DNA of 21,935 nt from the IMG/VR virus record IMGVR_UViG_3300047469_000401, positions 1 through 21,935 of that record; one strand, given 5' to 3'. Of the stretch, positions 5,651-13,758 are shown piece after piece. The notes beneath the pieces were generated by a model. It made no database searches and was not told the origin of the DNA. It worked only from the letters and a program-made list of their open reading frames with translations. How positions within the stretch are numbered: the first letter of the stretch is position 1; each line of letters starts with the position of its first letter. Origin of the DNA: a virus. The translations under genes and the position numbers were made by a program.

Positions 5651-7800
5651 TTACGCTTTGAAAATCCAGCATTTAACTGTTGGGCAACGGCTGGTCATCG
5701 GCGTCCTGATGGCCTGTGCTGCTCGCACTGCGCTGTCTACAGCCTTGTAATCAACGAACTTACGGCTGCGGGACTCTTTCAGCAGATCCTTCAATGTCGA
5801 GACGTCGGCCAGCTTTTGGCGGTGCTCTGCGGCCCGCTCTGCGAACTCGTTGATGTTTATGGCAATGAGGTCCGGGTTTTTGCTGTGGTTGACCAGGGGA
5901 TCTTCGTAGAGCGATTCGAGGTATTCGTAGACCTGCCAGAATTCGGCAACCGCCGCGTGGTCGGCACTGGTGGTGCTTTGGCGCTCGAGCGCCATTTCGA
6001 GGATCTGCCGCCGTGTTGCTTCGACCTGGTTATCAGTGAGCGTTACGACGAGGCGGATGGAGTCGAGCAGGCTGAGCAGCTGGGCGTGGTTTTTGATAAT
6101 TCGCTCGACGCGGATCTGGCCACGGATGGCGTTGCCACACTTCTTGCACTGACTGTCTGCAGTAAATTCGGTGCTGCAGAAGAAGCAATGGGTGTGCAGG
6201 CGGCGCAGCTTGCCTTCGTACTCGGGCATACGGTGACCCAATGCATCCATTACGGCTGACTCTTTGCTCACCGCCTGCAGCAGGAAGTGGCTGAGTGTCG
6301 GGCCATCGAGGGCGTTGAGCTTGTCCGCCGACTCACGGCTTTCTGGCGTGACTGTCGGGCGTACAAAGTGCAGCTTGCCGATCCGCGTCATAATCGCTTC
6401 GTGGGCAACAACAGCAGCGTTCTGGCTGATTGCGATTGCGCCTCGAAACGGCGGCTCATAGGTTTCGTTGCCAGCAGTCTTTACACCCTTGGTGGCCAAA
6501 GTGCCGCCGCCGTAGAAGTCTTTCAGCTCGTCCCATTCAAAGGCCTTTGCGTGGGTTTTGTTGTCTTCGCTGTGACGGTCAGCTTCCAGGAACACCACGG
6601 GCATACCCGATACCTGACCCATCAATCGAGAGCGGCCGGCTTTGGTCGATTTCATTGGGTCGAAACCCTCGTAGCCTTCACGACCGAGCAGCTTCCACAA
6701 CAGGTTGAGCAGCGTGGTTTTACCCGCACCGGCTTCACCCGTGAGCTCAAGGAAAAGGTAGGACTGATATCGAGCGCGGATCTGTTCACAAAACAGCGAC
6801 CCGAAAAAGAACACCAGGGCGACCAGGCCTTGGGTGCCAAAGCAGATCCACAACAGGCGCAGCCATTCCTCGTTGTAGTCCTTCCGCTCACGCTGCAGGC
6901 GAACAGAGACACCCTTTTGAAGCGTCTTCAGGCGCATTTTTCCGAACTCGAAATAGTCCTCGAGGTTGATCGGGTATACAGCGCCGTCTTTGACGGCTAC
7001 GTCACCAAATAGGTAGGCGCCGTGTTCCTTGCTGTAGCCGATGTAATCAATCGTCGACACTGTTTTGAGGCCATAGAGTTGGTCTTTCATGATCTTGTCC
7101 AGTTGTTGACCGCTACCGGTGTACATGGCACCAGCAGCCATCCCGAGCAGTCGTTTTTTGAATTCGCTGGCTGCAGTGAGTTGGCCACTGGTGAAGGTGT
7201 TCTTGACGCTGTCACCGTCATGCGGGAAGTCGACGCGGACGTAGTACCAGGACTCATCCGTTACCTCGTTACGCTGGTAATAGAGAGCTTGGGGATAGCA
7301 GTTGGCGATCTCGAGCACGCTCCCACACTGCTGCAACGCCTTGTCGACAACTTCTTTCTTGTTGAGCAATTGGTCGTCGTGGTCGTCGCTGTCTTCAAGG
7401 TCCTGAGTGGCACGATTGAATTTCTCCATATCCAACTTGAACCAGTACAAGCGGCTGCTAAATCCGAAGTGGAATTCCACCCGCTTGTTCCAGTCGTACA
7501 TGAGCAGGGCTTTTTCGGAGGCGGTCTCAGCGATGAGCAAGGCGCCCTGGTGACGAGCCTGCTTGATGTCTGTCGCGATCTGGTCCGATCGCTTAGCTTC
7601 GTCGTCGATGAAGGCCCAGCGCTGGTGTAGGTCGTTCCAGTCGACCTTGCGCCCGTCGCGTTGTGGGACCTGTGCGGCCTCGCACACAAACCCAAGCTCC
7701 CTGGCCATCCGGACCCAGCGGCGGGTGTAGCCATGCGCACCTGGTTCGTTATCGAGCGCCCATACCAGTTTCGGCAGCTTGGCCAAGCTCAAAGCGGCCG
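5651..7800 (-). pseudogene. Toprim primase-helicase, 5' part missing
   Basis: This is the back part of a large replication protein of islands and prophages: the end of a toprim primase domain (LVWALDNEPGAHGYT, encoded near 7725-7770), then a superfamily-3-like helicase with Walker A LTGEAGAGKTT (about 6719-6745) and Walker B MPVVFLEAD (about 6580-6606), then a zinc-binding C-x2-C-x9-C-x2-C knuckle (HCFFC...CKKC, about 6128-6192). Homology-like sequence stops around 7780-7830. Further upstream the frame stays open to 7912, but only as the antisense of a tail gene, so the nominal start there is not credible. The zinc/primase N-terminus and the first half of toprim are missing, along with the operon promoter. 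The helicase half looks intact, but without a start it is probably silent. The left end at 7800 is approximate. Confidence 0.8.
7776..7789. repeat. 14-bp perfect palindrome at the module junction
   Basis: AGCTTGGCCAAGCT lies where the 5'-truncated primase and the 5'-truncated tail gene meet head to head. It falls inside both reading frames. It may mark the recombination or deletion joint, or be coincidental coding sequence. Confidence 0.5.
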
Positions 7801-8330
7801 CACAAGCCTGGTGGAGCAAAGTCGAAAACTGGCTGCACTGGCCGTTGCTGCAAATGGACGCCGAGAACTGCCACCTGAGTGTGCTCGACCTGTTGGCCTG
7901 GCAGCGCGACATTCAGCGCTTTCACGGCGAGCCGGAAAAGCTGTACCGACGCCGGGTGAAATACGCCTTTATCAACGCGGTGGACGCGGGCAGCACCGCC
8001 GGCATGGTCCGCATTTTCGAACGCCTGGGCGTGGGGTATGTGGAGATCCAGGAGCGCCTGCCGGGTCTCGATTGGGACGTGGTTCTGCTGCACCTGTCCG
8101 ACACGCAACTGAGCGAAAACCCGGTGCTGCTGCGTGTCCTGATGCAGCAATACGGCCGCACTTGCCGGCGTTACGACTTCGTCACGATCACCCCCGTGAA
8201 ACTGAACATCGGCGTGGCCGACTTCAACGACGACCAACAGACCCTGATCGCCACGCTGGATGACAGCGCAAGCCGCCTGATCGTGATCAACGAGCTCGCA
8301 ATCCTCACCTTACTGAACGATTCATTTTAG
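7779..8330 (+). pseudogene. Phage tail protein I-like baseplate protein, start missing
   Basis: The readable part is a tail/baseplate wedge protein similar to the P2 gpI group in Pseudomonas myoviruses. Landmarks are WLHWPLLQMDAENC, LLAWQRDIQRF, EPEKLYRRRVKYAFINA and AGSTAGMVRIFERLG. In this family these lie after an N-terminal stretch longer than the few residues left here. The frame is open from 7731, but the only near-5' start is TTG at 7779, with no ribosome binding site, inside the junction palindrome; the next is ATG at 7857. So the native start was probably lost when the block was joined to the primase. The remaining 180 or so residues look intact, and the stop (8328-8330) overlaps the ribosome binding site of the tail fibre gene. 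If TTG is used it might still be made. Confidence 0.7.
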
Positions 8331-8338
8331 GAGCCCCC

Positions 8339-9952
8339 ATGGGAGCTAGCATCACCCTTGCCGGCGAGAGTCTTATTGCCCAAAAGCAAGGCGCTGGGGA
8401 GAAGCTTGAGATTGCTCGCTTCGTTCTGGCCCTTGTTCCTGGGCTTGACCCGAATGCCCCTGTCGATCGAGCAGCTGGCAAGCCGCCGTCGGAACAGATC
8501 GTCTTCACCAAAGCTTACGACCGCAAAGGCTACGTCAGCCCCAACCAGGTGATCTACAGCCTGATGGTGGGCTCTGATGTTGGTGACTGGGACTTCAACT
8601 GGATCGGCCTGGAAGCCGCCGAGGGTGAGCTGCTGGCGGTCGCGACCGTTCCGGTACAGCAGAAGCGCAAAAACATCCCGCCGCTGCAAATCGGCAACAA
8701 CGTCACCCGCAACTTTCTGGTGGAGTTCAACGGTGCGCAGGCACTGACGGGCATCACCGTCGACGCCAGTACCTGGCAGCACGATTTCACGGTGCGCCTG
8801 AACGGCATCGATCTGCGCGAGCGCCTAAGCAATCGCGACGTGTTTGGCCGTGTCTGCTACTTGGCCGACAGCCTGCAGATGGAACGCAGTTTTGGGTTGT
8901 ACCAGGTCAAAGCGGGCATTGCCTACGTGGAGGGGATCCGCGTCGAGCTGGCTGAACCTGTCCATGCGCAACTGCCGGCATTGCCCGCCATAGCCTGGCT
9001 CGACGTTGCGCTGGTCCGGGAAGGCAGTGACACGGTCGTCGCTTGGAAAGTGGTGTTCGGCGCGGCAAAGACCGACTACGTCGACAGCAACGGGACAGCC
9101 CATTACCTGGTGGAACTCGCCAGCGTGGCCGTGTCAGGTGTAATCACCGACATGCGCCAAAGTGAGCCGATCAGCAGTGCCCTGGTGAAGCACTTCGCTG
9201 CACGCAACGGGGACTACGAGAATCTGCGTGCCCGCGCTACGACCAAGGATGACGTCGACCTGGGCGAATTGCCCAATGCCAAAAGTGACGATCCGGGTAC
9301 GGACAGCAGCGAGGTTCTGGCGACCACCAAGGCACTCAACGCGCTGCGCAAGATCATTGCCGACTCCGAGGTCGGACGTATCGGCACGTTTGCCATGGCC
9401 ACACCACCGCCGGGATGGTTTCGGGCCAACGGTGCGGCGGTGTCGCGCACGGTATATGCCGCGTTGTTCGCCAAGATCGGCACCACTTACGGCGGCGGCG
9501 ACGGCGTCAATACCTTCAATCTGCCGGACCCACGCGGCAAATTTATTCGCGTCCTCGATGACGGGCGGGGCATCGATGTCGGTCGGGTATTGGGTAGCTC
9601 TCAGGCCGACGAAATTCGCAGCCACACCATCAGCGGTAGCACCGACGGTGCGGGTGGCCACACGCCTACGGCATCGACCGGGACCGCCGGTAACCACGCG
9701 CATTATGTGCGATCGGGCACATTCACACCGGATGGCGTTGATAGTTCCGGCGACATCACCGAGCCGCGGAACATCGTCAATTACGGCGAACCAGGTGCGC
9801 ACGACAAGCTGACCAGCGAAGGCGGCTCGCACACCCACCCAGTCACGGTAAACCCCGTACCTGACCACATTCACGCCGTCACCCTCAGCTATGTCGGGGG
9901 CGCAGAAACACGCCCGCAAAACATCGCCTTCCTTGCCTGCATTAAGTACTGA
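8339..9952 (+). CDS. Phage tail fibre protein with collar domain
   Basis: This 537-residue receptor-binding fibre would attach by its N-terminus to the baseplate. Residues 1-180 match the N-terminal tail-fibre domain (TLAGESLIAQKQGAG, IARFVLALVPGLD, YVSPNQVIYSLMVGSDVGDWDFNWIG, quoted as landmarks). Residues about 345-410 are a phage tail collar domain (IGTFAMATPPPGWFRANG, TYGGGDGVNTFNLPD, RGKFIRVLDDG). The end is rich in His/Gly, with HTH-type metal-binding turns (NHAHYV, GSHTHPV, DHIHAV), as in trimeric fibre tips. AGGAG sits 5 nt before ATG 8339. The chaperone gene follows after 8 nt. Full length, no break seen. Confidence 0.92.
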   Translation: MGASITLAGESLIAQKQGAGEKLEIARFVLALVPGLDPNAPVDRAAGKPPSEQIVFTKAYDRKGYVSPNQVIYSLMVGSDVGDWDFNWIGLEAAEGELLAVATVPVQQKRKNIPPLQIGNNVTRNFLVEFNGAQALTGITVDASTWQHDFTVRLNGIDLRERLSNRDVFGRVCYLADSLQMERSFGLYQVKAGIAYVEGIRVELAEPVHAQLPALPAIAWLDVALVREGSDTVVAWKVVFGAAKTDYVDSNGTAHYLVELASVAVSGVITDMRQSEPISSALVKHFAARNGDYENLRARATTKDDVDLGELPNAKSDDPGTDSSEVLATTKALNALRKIIADSEVGRIGTFAMATPPPGWFRANGAAVSRTVYAALFAKIGTTYGGGDGVNTFNLPDPRGKFIRVLDDGRGIDVGRVLGSSQADEIRSHTISGSTDGAGGHTPTASTGTAGNHAHYVRSGTFTPDGVDSSGDITEPRNIVNYGEPGAHDKLTSEGGSHTHPVTVNPVPDHIHAVTLSYVGGAETRPQNIAFLACIKY

Positions 9953-9960
9953 GACTCGCT

Positions 9961-10671
9961 ATGGAAACCAAAGTCGTCTATCAAACCGATCACCAGGGCA
10001 TCTTCATTGGTGAAACCGTGGCCGATCGCTCACCGCTGGAAGCGGATGTCTGGTTGATACCTGGCGGGTGCGTTGAGGTCGCGCCGCCGGTGGTACCGGA
10101 AAAAAAGGCAGCGTTCTGGGATGGTCACCGCTGGCAGCTGGTTGACTCCTGCCAAGGGTTGACGGCCTACAACATTGAATCCGGTGAGCCCCTGGTGATC
10201 GAGCGTGCGGGAACCCTGCCGACGGGGTACACGCTGGAAGTGCCAGGCCCAGGCCAGATCTGGAGCAACGGCCATTGGATCGATGACATCCCGGCGGTGA
10301 TTGAGCTGCGTTACGTCGCCCAACTTTCGGCGCTCAACACCGCTTGTCTGCAGGAGATCACCGGTGGGTTCTGGTCGTCGGCGTTGGGCGATCGCTTTTT
10401 CTATGAAACCCAGCTTGAGGATCAACTGAACCTGACCGGCATGATTCTGCGCGGCTTGGACGGTGGCTATGCCTGCCGCGATGAGTCGGGCGTGAAAGCC
10501 TTCCGGGATCACTCCAGCGAGCAACTGCGCCAGATCGGCGACGAGTTCACCGAGTTCAAGCAGCAGCGCCTGCGCCAGGCCAACGACCTCAAGCAGGCGT
10601 TGGCGGCGGCGCGATCGGCGTCGGACTTGGACGCGCTCAACGCCGTAGTGTGGGAGTTCGCGCCGGTATGA
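9961..10671 (+). CDS. Tail fibre assembly chaperone (DUF4376-like)
   Basis: This 236-residue protein sits directly behind the fibre gene, where tail-fibre assembly proteins normally lie. The N-terminal half has repeated short beta segments of the kind seen in gp38-like chaperones (VYQTDHQGIFIGETVAD, FWDGHRWQLV, IWSNGHWI). The C-terminal half (from about residue 115, LRYVAQLSALNTACL to the end) is helical and resembles the DUF4376 domain found in many Pseudomonas and Burkholderia fibre chaperones. It presumably helps the fibre fold and trimerise. The stop overlaps the next start (ATGA at 10668-10671), so translation is coupled. Confidence 0.8.
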   Translation: METKVVYQTDHQGIFIGETVADRSPLEADVWLIPGGCVEVAPPVVPEKKAAFWDGHRWQLVDSCQGLTAYNIESGEPLVIERAGTLPTGYTLEVPGPGQIWSNGHWIDDIPAVIELRYVAQLSALNTACLQEITGGFWSSALGDRFFYETQLEDQLNLTGMILRGLDGGYACRDESGVKAFRDHSSEQLRQIGDEFTEFKQQRLRQANDLKQALAAARSASDLDALNAVVWEFAPV

Positions 10672-11588
10672 CTTGGGCACCCATCACCATGCGCTGGCCG
10701 GAGCAATCCACCCAGTGGCTTGTCGACCTCGAGGCGGCCAAAAATCTGGCCAGCAACGAGCTCACCAGCACCGGGCAACGCCTGGAAGGTCTGGCTGATC
10801 TGGCCACGACTTCGCCGGGGCCGGTCGGTGCCGCCGCTGAAGCCGCCGTGGCCGCTGGCCGCGCAGGGTTGACCGATGCCCTGGGCGAAGTGCCGGCGTG
10901 CCTGGTGGTGACGCCATTTCAAAGTGGCGTCGGGCAAGGGCGCGGCTACCAGCGTTACCTGTCCGCGCCCAACCTGCTGCAGAAGCTGGGCGAGAAGATC
11001 GAGGACACCGGCGACGACGGTCGTCCGGCGGGCTCGCAATACGCCTTGGCCGTGATGTTCCTCGGCACGCGCTACGACAAATTCGCGGCGACCTTGTCCC
11101 GATTCAATGCCGTGTTACCGATGCCCGACCTGCAGCGCGCCGAACGCCGAGCGAAAAAACTGTTCGCCCTGGACGCCGAGAAGTGGGAGCTGCCCACGGC
11201 CGGCACACTGCCACGCTGGGGCGCGCTGCCGCTGGAACGTTGCACCGTGACCAAGGCTGCCACGCAAGCCCTGAACGGTCAGCTGTCGGCATTGGAGAGC
11301 TACGCGGACAGTTCGCCGATGGCCGATCTGGGGCGGCTGGCTGCTCGCAAAGCTAGCCAGGCGCAAGCACAGGCGCAGAAATTGGCCGACCTCAAGTCGC
11401 AGTTCGCCGGTTGCACGGCAGATGACGCCATGCGCGCGCGCCTGATCGGCCCAGGAAATGCCGCCGAGTTACGTCGCCAGCTGCTGCAGGGTGAAGCACC
11501 AGGTCACGAGTGGGGGCTGTCCGCAGGATTGCTCCTGGTCGGATCCCTGAAGGGATTGGGGTTTGTTCGGGAACTGGTGGGCCTATGA
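10668..11588 (+). CDS. Phage tail-module protein of unknown function (306 aa)
   Basis: This 306-residue protein is part of the tail operon, with ATGA overlaps on both sides. The start at ATG 10668 is preferred over GTG 10650 because of the overlap with the chaperone stop. It is alanine-rich and mostly helical: LASNELTSTGQRLEGLADLA at the start, two coiled-coil-like runs near residues 225-255 (RKASQAQAQAQKLADLK), and a hydrophobic glycine-rich end (LSAGLLLVGSLKGLGFVRELVG, about residues 284-305). The central part has a globular stretch (ACLVVTPFQSGVGQG, GYQRYLSAPNLLQKLGEKI). I recall similar proteins in Pseudomonas myovirus tail clusters without assigned function. A baseplate or tape-measure-linked role is possible but not shown. 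Confidence 0.75.
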   Translation: MTWAPITMRWPEQSTQWLVDLEAAKNLASNELTSTGQRLEGLADLATTSPGPVGAAAEAAVAAGRAGLTDALGEVPACLVVTPFQSGVGQGRGYQRYLSAPNLLQKLGEKIEDTGDDGRPAGSQYALAVMFLGTRYDKFAATLSRFNAVLPMPDLQRAERRAKKLFALDAEKWELPTAGTLPRWGALPLERCTVTKAATQALNGQLSALESYADSSPMADLGRLAARKASQAQAQAQKLADLKSQFAGCTADDAMRARLIGPGNAAELRRQLLQGEAPGHEWGLSAGLLLVGSLKGLGFVRELVGL

Positions 11589-12127
11589 CCTTATTGCTCG
11601 ATGGCGAACAGGTGCGCGGTAAAAACCTCAAGGTCACGGCCAACCTGCGAATCGAAAGCGATGACCTGTCCGGACAGACCAGCAACACCGATTCCGCTCA
11701 CAAAGGATTCAAGCCCAAGACACTGGCGGTCACGCTGCAGATCCCTTTCGTCGATAACACGTTTTTACGCAACTTGATGCGCCTGGCTGAAGCGACTGAA
11801 ACCGGTGGTCAACTCAAAACCTACCGGCTCGTCAACGACACGGCTTCAGCGTTTGGTGTTCGTCAGGTGCAGTTCTCCGATGGCGTCAGCGCCCGGGAAG
11901 ACGATTCGCTGAGGGCCTGGCTCGTTCAATTCACCTTGTCGGAAAAACTCTCCAACCCCGAACGGGTCGAGACGCGACGAGCTGGCAAGGGTGTGTCGCA
12001 GCAAGGCGCCCCAGGACAATCCGTCAGTGCACCAGGTGCAGGCGAGGCCCGCGCACCAGGTGAGGAACTGACCGGCTTCGAAGCGACGCTAAAAAAGCTG
12101 GATAACTACTTGGGCGGTGGGGCATGA
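11585..12127 (+). CDS. Baseplate complex protein
   Basis: This 180-residue protein resembles the family annotated as baseplate complex protein in Pseudomonas phages and tailocin-like clusters. Landmarks: TLLLDGEQVRGKNLKVTANLRIE, SGQTSNTDSAHKGFKPKTLAVTL, RLAEATETGGQLKTYRL, VRQVQFSDGVSAREDD and WLVQFTLSEKLSNPERVE (the first two longer runs are landmarks only). Residues 1-135 are beta-rich and compact; the last 45 are Gly/Pro/Ala-rich and probably flexible, ending in a short helix. The ATG at 11585 overlaps the upstream stop (ATGA), and the gene overlaps the next by 4 nt. It would act in the central baseplate with the hub and spike encoded downstream. Confidence 0.75.
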   Translation: MTLLLDGEQVRGKNLKVTANLRIESDDLSGQTSNTDSAHKGFKPKTLAVTLQIPFVDNTFLRNLMRLAEATETGGQLKTYRLVNDTASAFGVRQVQFSDGVSAREDDSLRAWLVQFTLSEKLSNPERVETRRAGKGVSQQGAPGQSVSAPGAGEARAPGEELTGFEATLKKLDNYLGGGA

Positions 12128-12834
12128 GCATGAAACTGCACAAGGTGCTGACCATCGGCGGTGTGGTGTATCCCCTGATCAGCGAGGACGTTCGCCTTGA
12201 ACTGCGAACCCCCGGCCGCGCAACGCTGACCATCCAGGCAGCGGCGCCGGTGAAGGGGCTGGTGACGCTCGACATTGGTTACAACGACGGCCAGTTGCAG
12301 CGCCATTTCCTCGGCTATGTCGAGCGCTGCACGTCGTCCAACGCGATCGAGCAGGTGCTGTTCTGTCGTGAGCTCGCCGCGATCCTGGCTAACCCTCTGC
12401 CGCTCAATCTGCGCCATGCGGATCTGAGCACGGTGCTGGGCGAGATCAACCAAAAAACCGGATTGAGCTTTCGAGTCCCTGCCAAGGCGTACGCCAAGGT
12501 CAAAGCCCCGTTCTTCTACAACCTGGCTGTCGGCTACCAGGCCATGGACAGCTTGGCCAAGGTGTTTGGAATCGCCGACTTCATGTGGCAGCAGCAGGGT
12601 GACGGGGAAGTATTCGTGGGCAGTTGGGCCGACAGCTTCTTCGGTGCCCGATCGCCGCTGCAGCTGCCCATCGAGTTGTTCAAGGACTACCAAAACAATC
12701 AGAGCGCCATGATCGCGGCCCTTCCCGGGTTGCGACCAGGTGCATCCATCAATCAAGGCGAGCGGATCACTCACGTGACGCTCACCGGTAACCAAATGGC
12801 GATCCGATGGAAGATGCAATCCGCCGCAGCGTAG
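12124..12834 (+). CDS. Baseplate hub protein, gpD/gp27-like
   Basis: This 236-residue protein most resembles the first part of the phage late control D / hub family, which forms the ring linking tail tube to spike. Landmarks: GGVVYPLISEDVRLELRTPG at the start (beta barrel), a second barrel (LVTLDIGYNDGQLQRHFLGYVERC), ADLSTVLGEINQKTGLSF and YQAMDSLAKVFGIADFMWQQ. It is shorter than P2 gpD (about 390 residues), so it may correspond to a compact hub variant rather than a truncated gene; the frame is clean and both ends are coupled to neighbours. The stop lies 28 nt inside the spike gene. Assignment rests on fold-like patterns and position. Confidence 0.75.
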   Translation: MSMKLHKVLTIGGVVYPLISEDVRLELRTPGRATLTIQAAAPVKGLVTLDIGYNDGQLQRHFLGYVERCTSSNAIEQVLFCRELAAILANPLPLNLRHADLSTVLGEINQKTGLSFRVPAKAYAKVKAPFFYNLAVGYQAMDSLAKVFGIADFMWQQQGDGEVFVGSWADSFFGARSPLQLPIELFKDYQNNQSAMIAALPGLRPGASINQGERITHVTLTGNQMAIRWKMQSAAA

Positions 12835-13757
12835 AGCGGCAGTTTCCCGAACTCACCGGCGGTTATCACCTGCCGCGCTTTGCCCGGGTCGTGGGTGTGG
12901 CAGACGCTCCGGCCGGCGCCGGGATCTGCGACGACTTCCGACCGCGCTTTGCGGTGGATCTCGAACTGCTGGGCTCGGACGACGAGCCTGATCCGGAGTT
13001 GCCCATGCTGGCCGGTGTGCCGCTGCCCATGCCCATGGGGGGCGACGAGATGGGGTTTTTTGCCTTCCCCGAGGAAGGTGCCCGGGTTGTCGTGTGCTTC
13101 GCCTATGGCCTGCCGAACAAGCCGTATATTCAGTCGATCCTGCCGCACGGCTTGAGTCTGCCCAGGGTGCCCAAGGGTGACCAGGTGTGGCAGCACAGTG
13201 AGACCACCCAACAACGCGCCGATGCGGACGGTAACTGGCTGCGCCAGACCGATGGCCGGATCCGTGACAAGTCGATCGAGCGAGAGGTTGAGAGCCTGGT
13301 CAACGCCGAACACCACCAGAGCAGCAAGGTGGAGGTGGACGACCATTCAACCGAGTCGGTCGGAGGGATCAAGACAATTGAGGCGATCGGCGCGCTCAAG
13401 CTGCTGTCGGGCGGATCCGCAAGTCTGGCCGCACTGGACGACCTGCACTTGGCCACCGGTCGCGATCTCAACCTGGTCGTTGCCAAAAAACTCAACAGCG
13501 CCGTAGGTGGTGACCTGCTGGAAATCATCCTGGGGCACCGCCGTAGTGTCTCGCCAAAAAATTGGATCGGTTCGGAGAGTGTGAATGTGCTCCAGGTGCT
13601 GTGTGACCTGATCGACCTGGTCACGCAGATGAACAGTGATATCGCCACCCACGTTCACGGATCGGGACCGACTCCGACCACCGCTGCGAACTTTGTTGCC
13701 CTTGCTGGTACCAGCGAACTACTCAATGGGCAGCTTAAGCCCATCACGGGAGCGTAA
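12807..13757 (+). CDS. Baseplate spike / assembly protein, gpV-like
   Basis: This 316-residue protein is the likely central spike of the contractile tail. Residues 20-115 form the OB-fold region of the gpV/gp5 family (RFARVVGVADAPAGAGICDD, MGFFAFPEEGARVVVCFAYG, NKPYIQSILP). Residues 150-235 read as a repetitive beta structure expected of the trimeric needle stem (IKTIEAIGALKLLSGGSAS, LHLATGRDLNLVVAKKLNS). A C-terminal part includes THVHGSGPTPTT, with histidines that can bind metal at the tip. Start is ATG 12807, 28 nt inside the hub gene; a weak ribosome binding site suggests coupling. P2 gpV is about 211 residues, so this version has a longer stem. The tailspike gene follows immediately. Confidence 0.82.
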   Translation: MEDAIRRSVERQFPELTGGYHLPRFARVVGVADAPAGAGICDDFRPRFAVDLELLGSDDEPDPELPMLAGVPLPMPMGGDEMGFFAFPEEGARVVVCFAYGLPNKPYIQSILPHGLSLPRVPKGDQVWQHSETTQQRADADGNWLRQTDGRIRDKSIEREVESLVNAEHHQSSKVEVDDHSTESVGGIKTIEAIGALKLLSGGSASLAALDDLHLATGRDLNLVVAKKLNSAVGGDLLEIILGHRRSVSPKNWIGSESVNVLQVLCDLIDLVTQMNSDIATHVHGSGPTPTTAANFVALAGTSELLNGQLKPITGA

Positions 13758-13758
13758 T

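Noticed and set aside
5651-7912. Full 753-codon frame as an intact primase-helicase starting at 7912
   Set aside because: The first 30-40 codons are antisense to the tail gene and have no family features or ribosome binding site; the true N-terminus is missing.
7661-8263. Plus-strand 200-codon frame across the module junction
   Set aside because: Arg/Gly/Pro-rich shadow of the tail gene in another frame; it gives no family resemblance.
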